NCBI GenBank assembly: GCA_046262635.1
Contig: JBHEMK010000181.1
Span: 1-21,611, forward strand
Origin: JBHEMK01 sp046262635
GTDB taxonomy: Bacteria; Actinomycetota; Thermoleophilia; Gaiellales; Gaiellaceae
Direction of reading: 5' to 3'
DNA length: 21,611 nt
The notes below the pieces were generated by a model. The model did no database searches. It saw nothing but the letters and a program-made list of their open reading frames with translations, and had not been told where the DNA came from. The translations under genes were made by a program, and so were the position numbers. How positions within the stretch are numbered: the stretch's first letter is position 1; the number at the start of each line of letters is the position of its first letter. This document shows, piece by piece, positions 13,240 through 21,224 of the stretch.

Positions 13240-15074
13240 CCCGGGAACTGCAGCTGGTCGATGAAGAGCTCGTTGAAGTCGGCGCGGCCGGAGAGCTCGA
13301 CGTACTCGACCTCGTCGAGGATCGCGGTCGCCGCGGCGCGCTCCTGCAGCGAGACCGCGAGGATCTTGGCGCCCTCGCCCGCGACGTTGCCCGCGGAGAC
13401 GATCCGCGTCAGGGGCAACCGCGGCACGAGCCCGATCCGCACGGCGCTCGCCGGCGAAAGGTACGAGCCGAAGGACCCTGCGAGCAGCACCTGCGCGATC
13501 TCCTCGGGGGCGATCCCGAGCTCGTTGCAGAGAATCGCCCAACCGGTCGCGATCGACGCCTTTGCGAATTGCAGCTCGCGCACGTCGCGCTGCGAGAGGA
13601 AAACGTCGCCGTACAGGGTGAAGATCTTCTCGTCGTTCCCGAGCTTGCCCATCCGCTCGGCGAGTGGACCCTCGATTGCGACGAACTTGCCGGAGTGGTC
13701 GATCACGCCGACCCGCACGAGTTCGGCGACCGCGTCGACGAGGCCCGAACCGGCCATCCCGACGGCCTCGACGTCGCCGATCACCTGCAGCTGCACCTCG
13801 CCGTCCTCGGCGATCCTCACGCCCTCGATCGCTCCCTCGGCGGCGCGCATCCCGCACTTGATCGAGGCGGCCTCGAAGGCCGGGCCGGCAGGCGCCGCGG
13901 TCGCCAGGGCCTTCGCATTGGAGCCGAGCGCGATCTCGGAGTTGGTGCCGACGTCGATGAAGAGACGGACGCGCCGGTCGAGGGTCAGCCCGGTCGCGAG
14001 CAGCCCGGCGACGATGTCTCCGCCGACGTAGGCGCCGAGCGCCGGAAAAGTGACCGCCGGTGCGCGCGGGTGGACGCGCACGCCGAAGTCGGCCGCCTCA
14101 GCAGGGGGCAACCGGCGCGACGTGATCACGAACGGCGCCATCGAGAGCGGCTCCGGATCGATCCCGAGCGCGAGCTGGATCATCGTCACGTTGCCGGTGA
14201 CGACGATCTCGTAGACCTCACCCGACGCGACGCCGGCCTCGCTGCAGACCTCGAGCGTCAGCTCCTCGAGCGTCTCGTGCGCGTGCCTGCGCAGCGTGTC
14301 GAGCGCTTCAGGGTCCATCATCGTCGCGGAGATCCGCGAGATCACGTCGGCCCCGAACGGCTGCTGCTTGTTCAGCATCGAGCGCACGGCTGCAGGCTGG
14401 CCCGTCTCGAGGTCGAGCAGGTTCGCGACGACGGTGGTCGTGCCGAGGTCGAAGGCGAGCGCGAAGCGGCGCCCGGTCGTATCGCCGCGCTCGACGTCGA
14501 GCAGGAGGTCGTCGCAGAGCACGGCGGTGACCTCGAAGCTCGCCGTGCGGAGCGTCTGGCCGATCGTCCGGGCGACCGCCAGAGGAACGCGCAGCTCGAC
14601 GTCGTCCATCGCCGCGAGCACGCGCTCGAGATCGGAAAGCTGGTCCTGCATCGTCGGCTCGCTCAGCTGCAGGAAGCGCTTCTGCACGGCGGGGCGCAGG
14701 ATCACGTGCCGGCCGACCCCGACGAGCGCCGCCTTCGGGCGCGTCTGCAGCGCGGGCACCTCGACGACCGTGTCGGCGTGTGCGGGCGCGCGGCAGGCGA
14801 GCCGCCAGCCGGCGCGGAGCTCGTCCGGCGGGAACGCGCGCGGGTCGACGGCGCTGATCGCAACCTCGCCGGCGGCGACACGCACCTTGCACTTCTTGCA
14901 GGTGCCGTGGCCGCCGCAGGTCGAGTCAATTGCGACCCCGTTCCAGCTGGCGGCGTCGAAGAGCGTCGTGCCGGCGGGGACGCGCGCCTCCTTGATCGTC
15001 CCGTCGGACTGCTCGAAGCGCAGCCGGACGCGGTCCGGCGCGATCTCGAGCGAGATTGGCTCCGGCAGGCTCAC
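13236..15074 (-). CDS. RamA/RACo-type reductive activator of corrinoid proteins
   Basis: 612 residues. The protein reduces cobalamin that has slipped to Co(II) back to Co(I) in an ATP-dependent manner, so that the methyltransferase can restart. The N-terminal ferredoxin-like domain holds C53, C59 and C62 (STCGGHGTCKKCKV) and C94 (WRLACRA), a [2Fe-2S] pattern. A linker domain follows, then the ASKHA-type C-terminal domain with FALAFDLGTTTVVANLLD (D209), GAYVGGDIVAGLLATGL, RLFIDVGTNSEIALG and LLAGSFGSYLSPASAVRIGL. The order matches bacterial RACo-like activators (DUF4445 type). The start is GTG 15074, overlapping the MtgA-type stop by GTGA. The ATGA overlap downstream couples it to DUF1638. Low-potential electrons must come from a reductase not seen in the window. 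Confidence 0.93.
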   Translation of the reverse strand: MSLPEPISLEIAPDRVRLRFEQSDGTIKEARVPAGTTLFDAASWNGVAIDSTCGGHGTCKKCKVRVAAGEVAISAVDPRAFPPDELRAGWRLACRAPAHADTVVEVPALQTRPKAALVGVGRHVILRPAVQKRFLQLSEPTMQDQLSDLERVLAAMDDVELRVPLAVARTIGQTLRTASFEVTAVLCDDLLLDVERGDTTGRRFALAFDLGTTTVVANLLDLETGQPAAVRSMLNKQQPFGADVISRISATMMDPEALDTLRRHAHETLEELTLEVCSEAGVASGEVYEIVVTGNVTMIQLALGIDPEPLSMAPFVITSRRLPPAEAADFGVRVHPRAPAVTFPALGAYVGGDIVAGLLATGLTLDRRVRLFIDVGTNSEIALGSNAKALATAAPAGPAFEAASIKCGMRAAEGAIEGVRIAEDGEVQLQVIGDVEAVGMAGSGLVDAVAELVRVGVIDHSGKFVAIEGPLAERMGKLGNDEKIFTLYGDVFLSQRDVRELQFAKASIATGWAILCNELGIAPEEIAQVLLAGSFGSYLSPASAVRIGLVPRLPLTRIVSAGNVAGEGAKILAVSLQERAAATAILDEVEYVELSGRADFNELFIDQLQFPG

Positions 15075-15928
15075 GATGCCGCGGCCGCCGCCTGCTTCGC
15101 CCGGAAGTTGGCGATCCACGTCGCGCCCCACTCGTCGTGGCCGAGCAGGAAATCGGCCGCGCGCACCGCCTCGACGCACTCCTGCGAACGCGCGTCCATG
15201 ATCGCGCTCGTCAGGCCGTGGCTCTGCGCGATCGCGAGGAACGCGCCGCCGAGCGTGTGGCGCCCGGGCAGGCCGAACGAGGTGTTCGACGCGCCGCAGG
15301 TCATGTTCACGCCGAGCCCGTCGCGGATCAGCCGAACGGTCTCGATGAAGAGCGTGACGGCGCGTGGCTCTGCGCCGACCGGCATCGCGAGCGGGTCGAT
15401 CAGGATGTCCTCGGGGGGGATGCCGTGGTCGCCGGCGCGGGAGACGATCTTCTTCGCCACCTCGAGCCGCCGCTCCGGCTCCATCGGGATGTCCTCGTCG
15501 TTGGCGAGCCCGATCACCGCGGCACCGTACTTCGCGACGATCGGCAGGATCGCCTCCAGCCGCCCGTCCTCCCCGGTCACCGAGTTGACGAGGGCCTTGC
15601 CCTCGTAGACCGCGAGACCCGCCTCCAGCGCGTCGATCACCGACGAGTCGATGCAGAGCGGCAGGTCGGTCAGCTCCTGGACGAGCTTGACGGCCTGCTC
15701 CATCAGCGCGACCTCGTCGGCGAGCGGATCGCCGACGTTCACGTCGAGCACGTCGGCGGTCGCGGCCTGCTCTGTGACGTCCGTCTCGAGCTGGGAGAGA
15801 TCGCCGGCCTGCAACTGCGCCTGGAACGCCTTGCGGCCGGTCGGGTTGATCCGCTCGCCGATGATGCAGAACGGCTGCCCCGAGCCGATCGTGACGGTCC
15901 TAGACCGCGACTGGATGACGGTATCCAC
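15071..15928 (-). CDS. Methylcorrinoid:tetrahydrofolate methyltransferase (MtgA/AcsE family)
   Basis: A 285-residue pterin-binding TIM-barrel protein of the DHPS/MeTr family. It transfers the methyl group between a corrinoid protein and THF; in this context methyl-Co(III) to THF is the likely direction. Visible blocks are IIGERINPTGRK (residues 22-33), ADVLDVNVG with D62 and N64, LPLCIDSS (D94), ALVNSVTGE (N115), ILIDPLAMPVG (D178) and NMTCGASNTSFGLPGR with N215. The last corresponds to the Asn region that activates the pterin N5 in AcsE. GTG 15928 is the only sensible start, with AGAGAGG three bases upstream, and lies inside the metF-like 3' end (29-base overlap). It belongs in the same operon as the corrinoid protein and activator. 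Confidence 0.94.
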   Translation of the reverse strand: MDTVIQSRSRTVTIGSGQPFCIIGERINPTGRKAFQAQLQAGDLSQLETDVTEQAATADVLDVNVGDPLADEVALMEQAVKLVQELTDLPLCIDSSVIDALEAGLAVYEGKALVNSVTGEDGRLEAILPIVAKYGAAVIGLANDEDIPMEPERRLEVAKKIVSRAGDHGIPPEDILIDPLAMPVGAEPRAVTLFIETVRLIRDGLGVNMTCGASNTSFGLPGRHTLGGAFLAIAQSHGLTSAIMDARSQECVEAVRAADFLLGHDEWGATWIANFRAKQAAAAAS

Positions 15929-16826
15929 GGGCCTCTCTCTCTTCGCGGGTCGGGATCTTCAGCCGCCGGCAGAGCCGGGCGATCCCGGCTTCGCGGCGGA
16001 AGCTGATCAGGTGCAGTCCGGCGACTGCCGGCATGGCGAGGGTGCGCTCCGCGAGCTCGAGCGACAGCTCGAAGCAGGCCTCCTCGGGATCGGCGGCGCG
16101 CTCGCACCGCTCGATCAGTCCGTGCGGGACGCTGATCCCCGGCACCTTCGCGTCGATGAAGCGCAGGGCCGAGGGTGAGCGCACGAGGCAGATCGAGGGG
16201 AGGAACGCCGCGCCGAGGCCGGCGGCGCCGCGCATGAACTCCTCGAGCCGGTCCGGCTCGAAGCTGACCTGGAGCTGGAAGAATCGTGCGCCCGCGGCGA
16301 TCTTCACGGCCGCGCGCTCAACGCGGTAGTCGTACGGCGGCGCACCCGGATTCTCGACCGCGCCCAGGAAGAGGCGCGGCGCGGGGTCGATCGCGCGGCC
16401 GGAGAGATAGCGCCCGCCGGCCATGGCGCGGGCGGTCGCGAGCAGCTGGGGCGAGTCGAGGTCGAAGACGCGCCGCGCCTCGGGTTCGTCGCCGGCGGTG
16501 ACGTCGTCCCCCGTCAGGCAGCTGAGGTTCTCGATCCCGTGCAGCCCGGCCCCGGCGATCTCGGCCTCGAGGGCGAGCCGGTTGCGGTCGCGGCAGACGA
16601 GCTGCATCACCGGCTCCATCCCGAGCTGCTTCAGCGCGATCGCGACGGCGAGCGGGGCGGCATGCGCGTGGGCGGAGGTGTTGTCGGTCGCGTTGACGGC
16701 GTCGACGAACTCCTCGAACGGCTCGAAGCGCTCGCGGACTGCGTCGAGCCCGCCCGCGTCCACAGTCAGGAGCTCGGCGGTCAGCACGAAGCTCCCCGAC
16801 TTGATCCGCTGCTCAAGCCTCGACAT
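15900..16826 (-). CDS. metF: Methylenetetrahydrofolate reductase family protein
   Basis: A 308-residue FAD-binding TIM-barrel protein of the MetF family. Normally it reduces 5,10-methylene-THF to 5-methyl-THF; here, downstream of methyl transfer to THF, the oxidative direction is more plausible. E18 in VLTAELLTVDAGG corresponds to the catalytic glutamate. FVDAVNATDN, PVMQLVCRDRNR and NLSCLTGDDVTAGDEPEARR follow (the last is the family L-x-G-D-x-P-like loop). GARFFQLQVSFEP supplies the Q/FxxQ block. ATG 16826 overlaps the metV stop by 14 bases. MetF of this short type works as a complex with MetV in acetogens. The pairing here therefore implies a MetVF-type complex, with an electron acceptor not defined by the window. 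Confidence 0.92.
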   Translation of the reverse strand: MSRLEQRIKSGSFVLTAELLTVDAGGLDAVRERFEPFEEFVDAVNATDNTSAHAHAAPLAVAIALKQLGMEPVMQLVCRDRNRLALEAEIAGAGLHGIENLSCLTGDDVTAGDEPEARRVFDLDSPQLLATARAMAGGRYLSGRAIDPAPRLFLGAVENPGAPPYDYRVERAAVKIAAGARFFQLQVSFEPDRLEEFMRGAAGLGAAFLPSICLVRSPSALRFIDAKVPGISVPHGLIERCERAADPEEACFELSLELAERTLAMPAVAGLHLISFRREAGIARLCRRLKIPTREEREARGYRHPVAV

Positions 16827-17180
16827 CCCACCCCTTCGGCGTCTCCTTGTCGCGGCCGCTGATCAGGTTGCGCCAGGACGACGTCCCCCAGAGCCGGTTG
16901 TCGACCGGCGGCCGCAGGTGCTCGAACTCGTGCTGCCAGAGCGGGAGTTTCTGCGAGCGCTCCCAGCCCTTCAGCCACACGCAGGTCATCTCGGGCCTCA
17001 CCTCGCAGCCGCCGTCGGGCCGCACGCCGCCGCAGGGGCCGTTTCGGAGCTGCTTCGGGCAGGTCATCGGGCACGTCATCCCGGTCGAGTGGAGCACGCA
17101 CTGCCCGCACATGCGGCAGCCGAAGACCGGCTTCTTGACGGCGTACTCCGCCGCTGCGAGCGCTCCCCGCGGGCCGGCCA

Positions 17181-17181
<1 letters not shown>
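16813..17181 (-). CDS. metV: MetV-like methylenetetrahydrofolate reductase C-terminal-domain protein
   Basis: A 122-residue cysteine-rich protein matching the MTHFR C-terminal domain family (MetV). Eight cysteines lie at 22, 25, 28 (CRMCGQC), 37, 41 (CPMTCP), 50 (GPCGG), 59 and 67, enough for one or two Fe-S or zinc sites. The NGPCGGVRPDGGCEV block and the WLKGWERSQ helix are characteristic. MetV proteins associate with MetF and are thought to connect it to an electron carrier. The ATG at 17181 overlaps the corrinoid-protein stop by ATGA, and the stop overlaps metF. The separate gene rather than a fusion resembles the acetogen arrangement, unusual for a presumably aerobic actinobacterium. Confidence 0.92.
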
Positions 17182-17842
<661 letters not shown>

Positions 17843-17846
<4 letters not shown>

Positions 17847-18571
17847 GCCGCTCCTCGCTCGATGTCGGGGTGGCCGAGCCGGGCCGAGAGCGCGCGGCAC
17901 TGCTCCAGGAGCAGCGGCGCGAGGCCCTCGACGCGCTCGGGGGTGAGGCGGATCGTCGGACCGGAGATCGAGAGCGCCGCGACGACCTCGCCGCCCGGGC
18001 CGAAGACGGGTGCGGCGAGCGCGGACAGTCCGTGTTCGAGCTCGTCCACGGCGGTCGCGTAGCCGCGGGTGCGGATCGCCTCCAGCGCGCGCGCGTCGGT
18101 GCCGGCAGGCGCCGGTGCGGCGCCGTAGGCGAGGAAGATCTTGCCGTTGGCCGTGGACTGGTGCGGCACGCGCCGCCCCACCCAGTTGGTGCCGCCGACG
18201 AAGTGCCGGCTGTCCTGCTGGGCGAGGTGCTCGACGCCGAGCGGCGTCGGCACGCCGAGGTTGATCGTCTCGCCGCTCTCCTCGGCGAGCCGGCGCAGCG
18301 CCGGGCCGGAGAGCTCGACGAGGTTCGCCTCGGGGAGGTCGCGCTGGGCGAAGCGAAGCAGGATGGGCCCCGGGCGCACCCGGCCCCGTTCGCCCACCCG
18401 CTGGACCAGGCCCTGGCGCTCGAGGGCGCCGACGAGCCGCGAGGTGGTGCTCTTCGGCAGGCAGGCCGCCTCGGCGAGCTCGCCGACCGCGAGCGGCCGA
18501 GCGGACTCGACGACGCGAACGAGCAGCTGCGCTGCGCGCTCGATCGACTGCGTTCCGGTCTGGGTCGGCAT
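17843..18571 (-). CDS. IclR-family transcriptional regulator
   Basis: A 242-residue DNA-binding regulator. The N-terminal winged helix comprises SIERAAQLLVRVVESARPLA, then ELAEAACLPKSTTSRLVGAL with the wing QGLVQRV. A linker helix and the IclR effector-binding domain follow (ETINLGVPTPLGVEHLAQ, VPHQSTANGKIFLAYG, ALAAPVFGPGGEVVAALSIS). It probably binds a small-molecule intermediate of the pathway it controls. ATG 18571 is chosen because the in-frame GTG at 18601 falls inside the perfect palindrome and would lie at the predicted transcription start. The gene is first in the operon, overlapping the corrinoid-protein start, so it should control its own synthesis with the pathway. IclR proteins act as repressors or activators; the operator position favours repression. 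Confidence 0.94.
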
Positions 18572-18582
18572 CGAGTCCACGA

Positions 18583-18602
18583 TGTGGAACACCTGTTCCA
18601 CA
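18583..18602. promoter_or_regulatory. Perfect 20-bp palindrome, candidate IclR operator
   Basis: On the minus strand TGTGGAACA-GG-TGTTCCACA, two perfect 9-bp arms around a 2-bp centre. The arms contain the GGAAC/GTTCC half-sites expected for IclR-family operators. It overlaps the predicted transcription start of the iclR promoter and ends 11 bases before the iclR ATG, so bound protein would block initiation or clearance. A dyad this long is very unlikely by chance. Confidence 0.8.
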
Positions 18603-18606
18603 GGGA

Positions 18607-18635
18607 AGTGTGGCGACGCGACGGCCCGCCGTCAA
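18607..18635 (-). promoter_or_regulatory. Sigma-70-type promoter of the one-carbon operon
   Basis: The -35 TTGACG (18630-18635) and -10 CACACT (18607-18612) are separated by exactly 17 bp. The -35 is 5 of 6 to consensus; the -10 is weak (3 of 6), as expected of a regulated promoter. The predicted start is near 18600, inside the palindrome. It lies in the 85-bp gap between the DUF1707 stop and the iclR ATG. Confidence 0.6.
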
Positions 18636-18656
18636 GGAAGCCGGTTCCGAGTCCGG

Positions 18657-19064
18657 TTAGAGGCTGCGGCGGCCGGTGCGCCAGAGGCCGTAGGTCAGCA
18701 CGGCCCAGAGCAGCGCGACCGCGGCGAGCGCATCGGTCTGGACGTGGGCGACCGCCGAGGCGAGGGCGAGCCCAAGGAGCAGCACGAGGGAGCCGACTGC
18801 CCAGACGGCGGCGAGGGCGAGGAGGACGACGGCCCGGCGAACCCTCTGCCCGGCCGCGGCAGCCGCCGGGATGAGCTCGTCGGCGGCATCCCGCCAGGGA
18901 GCGGGCAGGTCGTGCAGCGCCTGACCGAGGTCACCGCTCGAGCGCGCCGCAACGGCCACCGAGACGCGCCGGTCGAGCTCCTCCACGGAGAGGCGCCCCC
19001 GCAGGTAGTGGCGCTGCAGCTCCAGCGCCGCCCGCTCTCGCTCGCGATCCCCGATCAGGGACAT
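18657..19064 (-). CDS. DUF1707 domain membrane protein
   Basis: 135 residues. The N-terminal 50 residues form the SHOCT-like DUF1707 domain typical of actinobacteria: IGDRERERAALELQRHYLRG, then RLSVEELDRRVSVAVAARSS and GDLGQALHDLP. Two membrane helices follow (VVLLALAAVWAVGSLVLLLG and AVAHVQTDALAAVALLWAVL) with a short basic tail (WRTGRRSL). Function is unknown; such proteins are often coupled to cell-envelope or regulatory functions. ATG 19064 is preferred over ATG 19073 because TACCAT lies seven bases before it and overlaps the upstream ATG, fitting a leaderless start; no Shine-Dalgarno is seen. The stop lies 21 bp from the -35 of the iclR promoter, so it is probably a separate unit. Confidence 0.87.
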   Translation of the reverse strand: MSLIGDRERERAALELQRHYLRGRLSVEELDRRVSVAVAARSSGDLGQALHDLPAPWRDAADELIPAAAAAGQRVRRAVVLLALAAVWAVGSLVLLLGLALASAVAHVQTDALAAVALLWAVLTYGLWRTGRRSL

Positions 19065-19071
19065 GGCCGCC

Positions 19072-19077
19072 ATGGTA
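19072..19077 (-). promoter_or_regulatory. Possible -10 element before the DUF1707 gene
   Basis: TACCAT on the minus strand lies 7 nt before ATG 19064. It includes an earlier in-frame ATG, so the choice between promoter and start codon depends on the real transcription start. The rest of the gap (19078-19277, 200 bp) is very GC-rich, and I see no gene or clear terminator in it. Confidence 0.35.
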
Positions 19078-19277
19078 CCCGGGTTCCGGGCACGCCGGGC
19101 GCACGCCTCCTCGTCCTTGCTCGACGGCGGCGAGGTACGGTGCGGCCCCGGTCCGGCCCTGCGGGTCCCAGGGCCGCCGTTGGCCCGGCGAGCCTGACCC
19201 CGGCGCGGGCGGGCGCAGGCGCGGATCCTCTCGCTGCGCCACCGGGCGGCGGTCGAGGCGACCCGGGCCGCCGGGCC

Positions 19278-21224
19278 TCACCGGCCGAGCGACTCGGAGA
19301 GCAGCGTCGCCACGTCGACGACACGCAGGTCGCGACCGGCCGCGCGCGCGCCGTCATCCAGCATCACGGTGCAGAAGGGGCAGGCGACCGCGAGCGTGTC
19401 CGCCCCGGTCTCGGCGGCCTGGCGGACACGCTCCTCGTTGATCGGCTTGCCGCGCTCCTCCATCCACATGTGCGCGCCGCCGGCGCCGCAGCAGAAGGTG
19501 CGCTCCCGGTTTTTCTCCATCTCGACGGGTCGGCCGACCGCCGCGACGAGCTCGCGGGGGTCGTTCTGGACATCGTTGTGCCGGGCGAGATAACAGGAGT
19601 CGTGGTAGGTGATCGAGCGCTCGCCCGCGGCCGTGACGAGCCGGCCCTCGCGCACGAGCTCCGCGAGCAGCTCGGTGTGGTGGACGACCTCGTAGCTCCC
19701 GCCGAAGTCGGGGTACTCCCTCGCGAGCGTGTTGAAGCAGTGCGGGCAGCTGGCGACGATCTTCGTCACTCCCGCTTCGTTCAATGTCGCGACGTTCTGC
19801 TCGGCGAAGGACTGGAAGACGTACTCGTTGCCCATCCGCCGGGCCGGGTCGCCGGTGCAGGACTCTCGCGGCCCGAGGATGGCGAAGTCGACGCCCGCGG
19901 CCTCGAGCAGCTTCGCCGTCGACTCGGCCGCGGTCTTGGCGCGCTCGTCGAAGGAGGCCGCGCAACCGACCCAGTAGAGCACCTCGGGCGCCGGGTCGCC
20001 CGGTTCCAGCACCCGCACGCCAAGGCCTTCCGCCCAGGCCGCCCGCTCGGCCTGCGGCTTGCCCCACGGGTTCGAGGAGCGCTCGACGTCGCGGAGCATC
20101 GGCTCCGCCTCCGCGGGGAAGCGCGAGTCGACCATCACGAGCTGCCGGCGCAGGTCGACGATGTGGTCGACGTGCTCGATCGAGACGGGGCACGCCTCGA
20201 TGCAGGCGCCGCAGGTGACGCAGTCCCAGGCCATCTCCTCCAGCACCGGATCCGCGAGCGGCGGGGCCGCGCCGGCGGCGAGTGCGCCAGGTCCCTCGGC
20301 GAAGACGTGGTCGCGGATCCCCATGATCAGCAGCTTCGGCGACAGGATCTTCCCGGTCGCCCAGGCCGGACAGACGTCCTGGCAGCGGCCGCACTCCGTG
20401 CAGGAGAACGTGTCGACGACCTGCTTCCACGTCAGGTCGGCCACCGTGCCCGCACCGAAGCGCATCTCGTCCTCGGGGACGTCGAAGCGCAGGGGCTCGA
20501 GCCGTCCGCGCGCCCGCGTCCTGCCGAAGTAGACGTTGATCGCCGCGGTCAGGATGTGCAGGTGCTTCGAGTGCGGGAGGTACGCAAGGAAGCCCAGGAC
20601 GAGGGAGAGGTGGGCCCAGACGAGCGCCCGCTCGGCCGGATCCGCGCTGCCCAGGCGGGAGAGCGCGTCCGAGACCGGCGCCGAGGCGGCGGGCCACTCG
20701 TTCAGCCCGAGCGCGATCCGGGCGGCATGCCAGAAGAGGAGCGTCAGCACGATGCCGGCGATCAGACCGAGGATCACGTCTGCCTCGCGCAGGTGGCTCC
20801 CCTCGAACCGGGCCGGACGCAGGATCTTCCGGATCACGACGGCCGTGATGACGCCGACCAGCACCAGCACGGCGAAGACGTCGGCGAGGAGGGCGAACCA
20901 CCCCTGGTGCCCGAGCCACGGCAGCGTCGAGCCGCGGCTGACCGCGGCGATCATCGCCATCACGATCGTCGGGAAGAGAACGAGGAACCCCCAGAAGATG
21001 AACGCGTGCATGAGGCCGGGCACGAGCCGGTGGAGCAACTTCGCCTGCCCGACCACGATCACCGCCTCGTTGCGCGCGCGGCCCGGAACGTCGTCGAACC
21101 GGTCGATCCCGGTCGGCTTCCCCATCCGCACGAGCCGCCAGAGCAGCAGTGCGCGGCGCGCGAAGAGGCCGCCGCAGAGGACGAGCAGCGCCGCCAGGGC
21201 GAGCGCGCCGGCGAGGGTCGCTAT
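19278..21224 (-). CDS. Membrane-bound (Fe-S)/CCG-domain oxidoreductase, ETF-linked
   Basis: About 648 residues, a likely ETF:quinone-type electron-transfer protein. The N-terminal third has five membrane helices of the NarI-like type, with histidines suited to bind heme b (LLHRLVPGLMHAFIFWGF; HLSLVLGFLAYLPHSKHLHI). Two [4Fe-4S] sites follow: C275/C278/C281/C285 (CTECGRCQDVCPAW) and C335/C338/C341/C345 (CVTCGACIEACPV). Two CCG modules come next (YWVGCAASFDE with ASCPHCFNTL; YHDSCYLARHND with FCCGAGGAHMW and ACPFCTVML), as in heterodisulfide-reductase HdrD and glycolate-oxidase GlcF proteins. No ATG/GTG/TTG start gives a complete first helix. ATA at 21224, in an ATAG overlap with the etfA stop, or CTG 21197 are the candidates. 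It is adjacent to and probably co-transcribed with etfA, so reduced ETF is the likely electron donor. Confidence 0.9.
   Translation of the reverse strand: MATLAGALALAALLVLCGGLFARRALLLWRLVRMGKPTGIDRFDDVPGRARNEAVIVVGQAKLLHRLVPGLMHAFIFWGFLVLFPTIVMAMIAAVSRGSTLPWLGHQGWFALLADVFAVLVLVGVITAVVIRKILRPARFEGSHLREADVILGLIAGIVLTLLFWHAARIALGLNEWPAASAPVSDALSRLGSADPAERALVWAHLSLVLGFLAYLPHSKHLHILTAAINVYFGRTRARGRLEPLRFDVPEDEMRFGAGTVADLTWKQVVDTFSCTECGRCQDVCPAWATGKILSPKLLIMGIRDHVFAEGPGALAAGAAPPLADPVLEEMAWDCVTCGACIEACPVSIEHVDHIVDLRRQLVMVDSRFPAEAEPMLRDVERSSNPWGKPQAERAAWAEGLGVRVLEPGDPAPEVLYWVGCAASFDERAKTAAESTAKLLEAAGVDFAILGPRESCTGDPARRMGNEYVFQSFAEQNVATLNEAGVTKIVASCPHCFNTLAREYPDFGGSYEVVHHTELLAELVREGRLVTAAGERSITYHDSCYLARHNDVQNDPRELVAAVGRPVEMEKNRERTFCCGAGGAHMWMEERGKPINEERVRQAAETGADTLAVACPFCTVMLDDGARAAGRDLRVVDVATLLSESLGR

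Noticed and set aside
18572..18656. Cobalamin riboswitch upstream of the corrinoid operon; GCCACACT resembles the B12 box.
   Set aside because: Only about 85 bp are available, most of it promoter and palindrome, and the other conserved riboswitch segments are absent. The match coincides with the -10 region.
19078..19277. Gap of 200 bp between the DUF1707 and Fe-S genes with short GC-rich inverted repeats.
   Set aside because: No coding frame with family features, no U-tract after any hairpin, and no RNA motif that I recognise.
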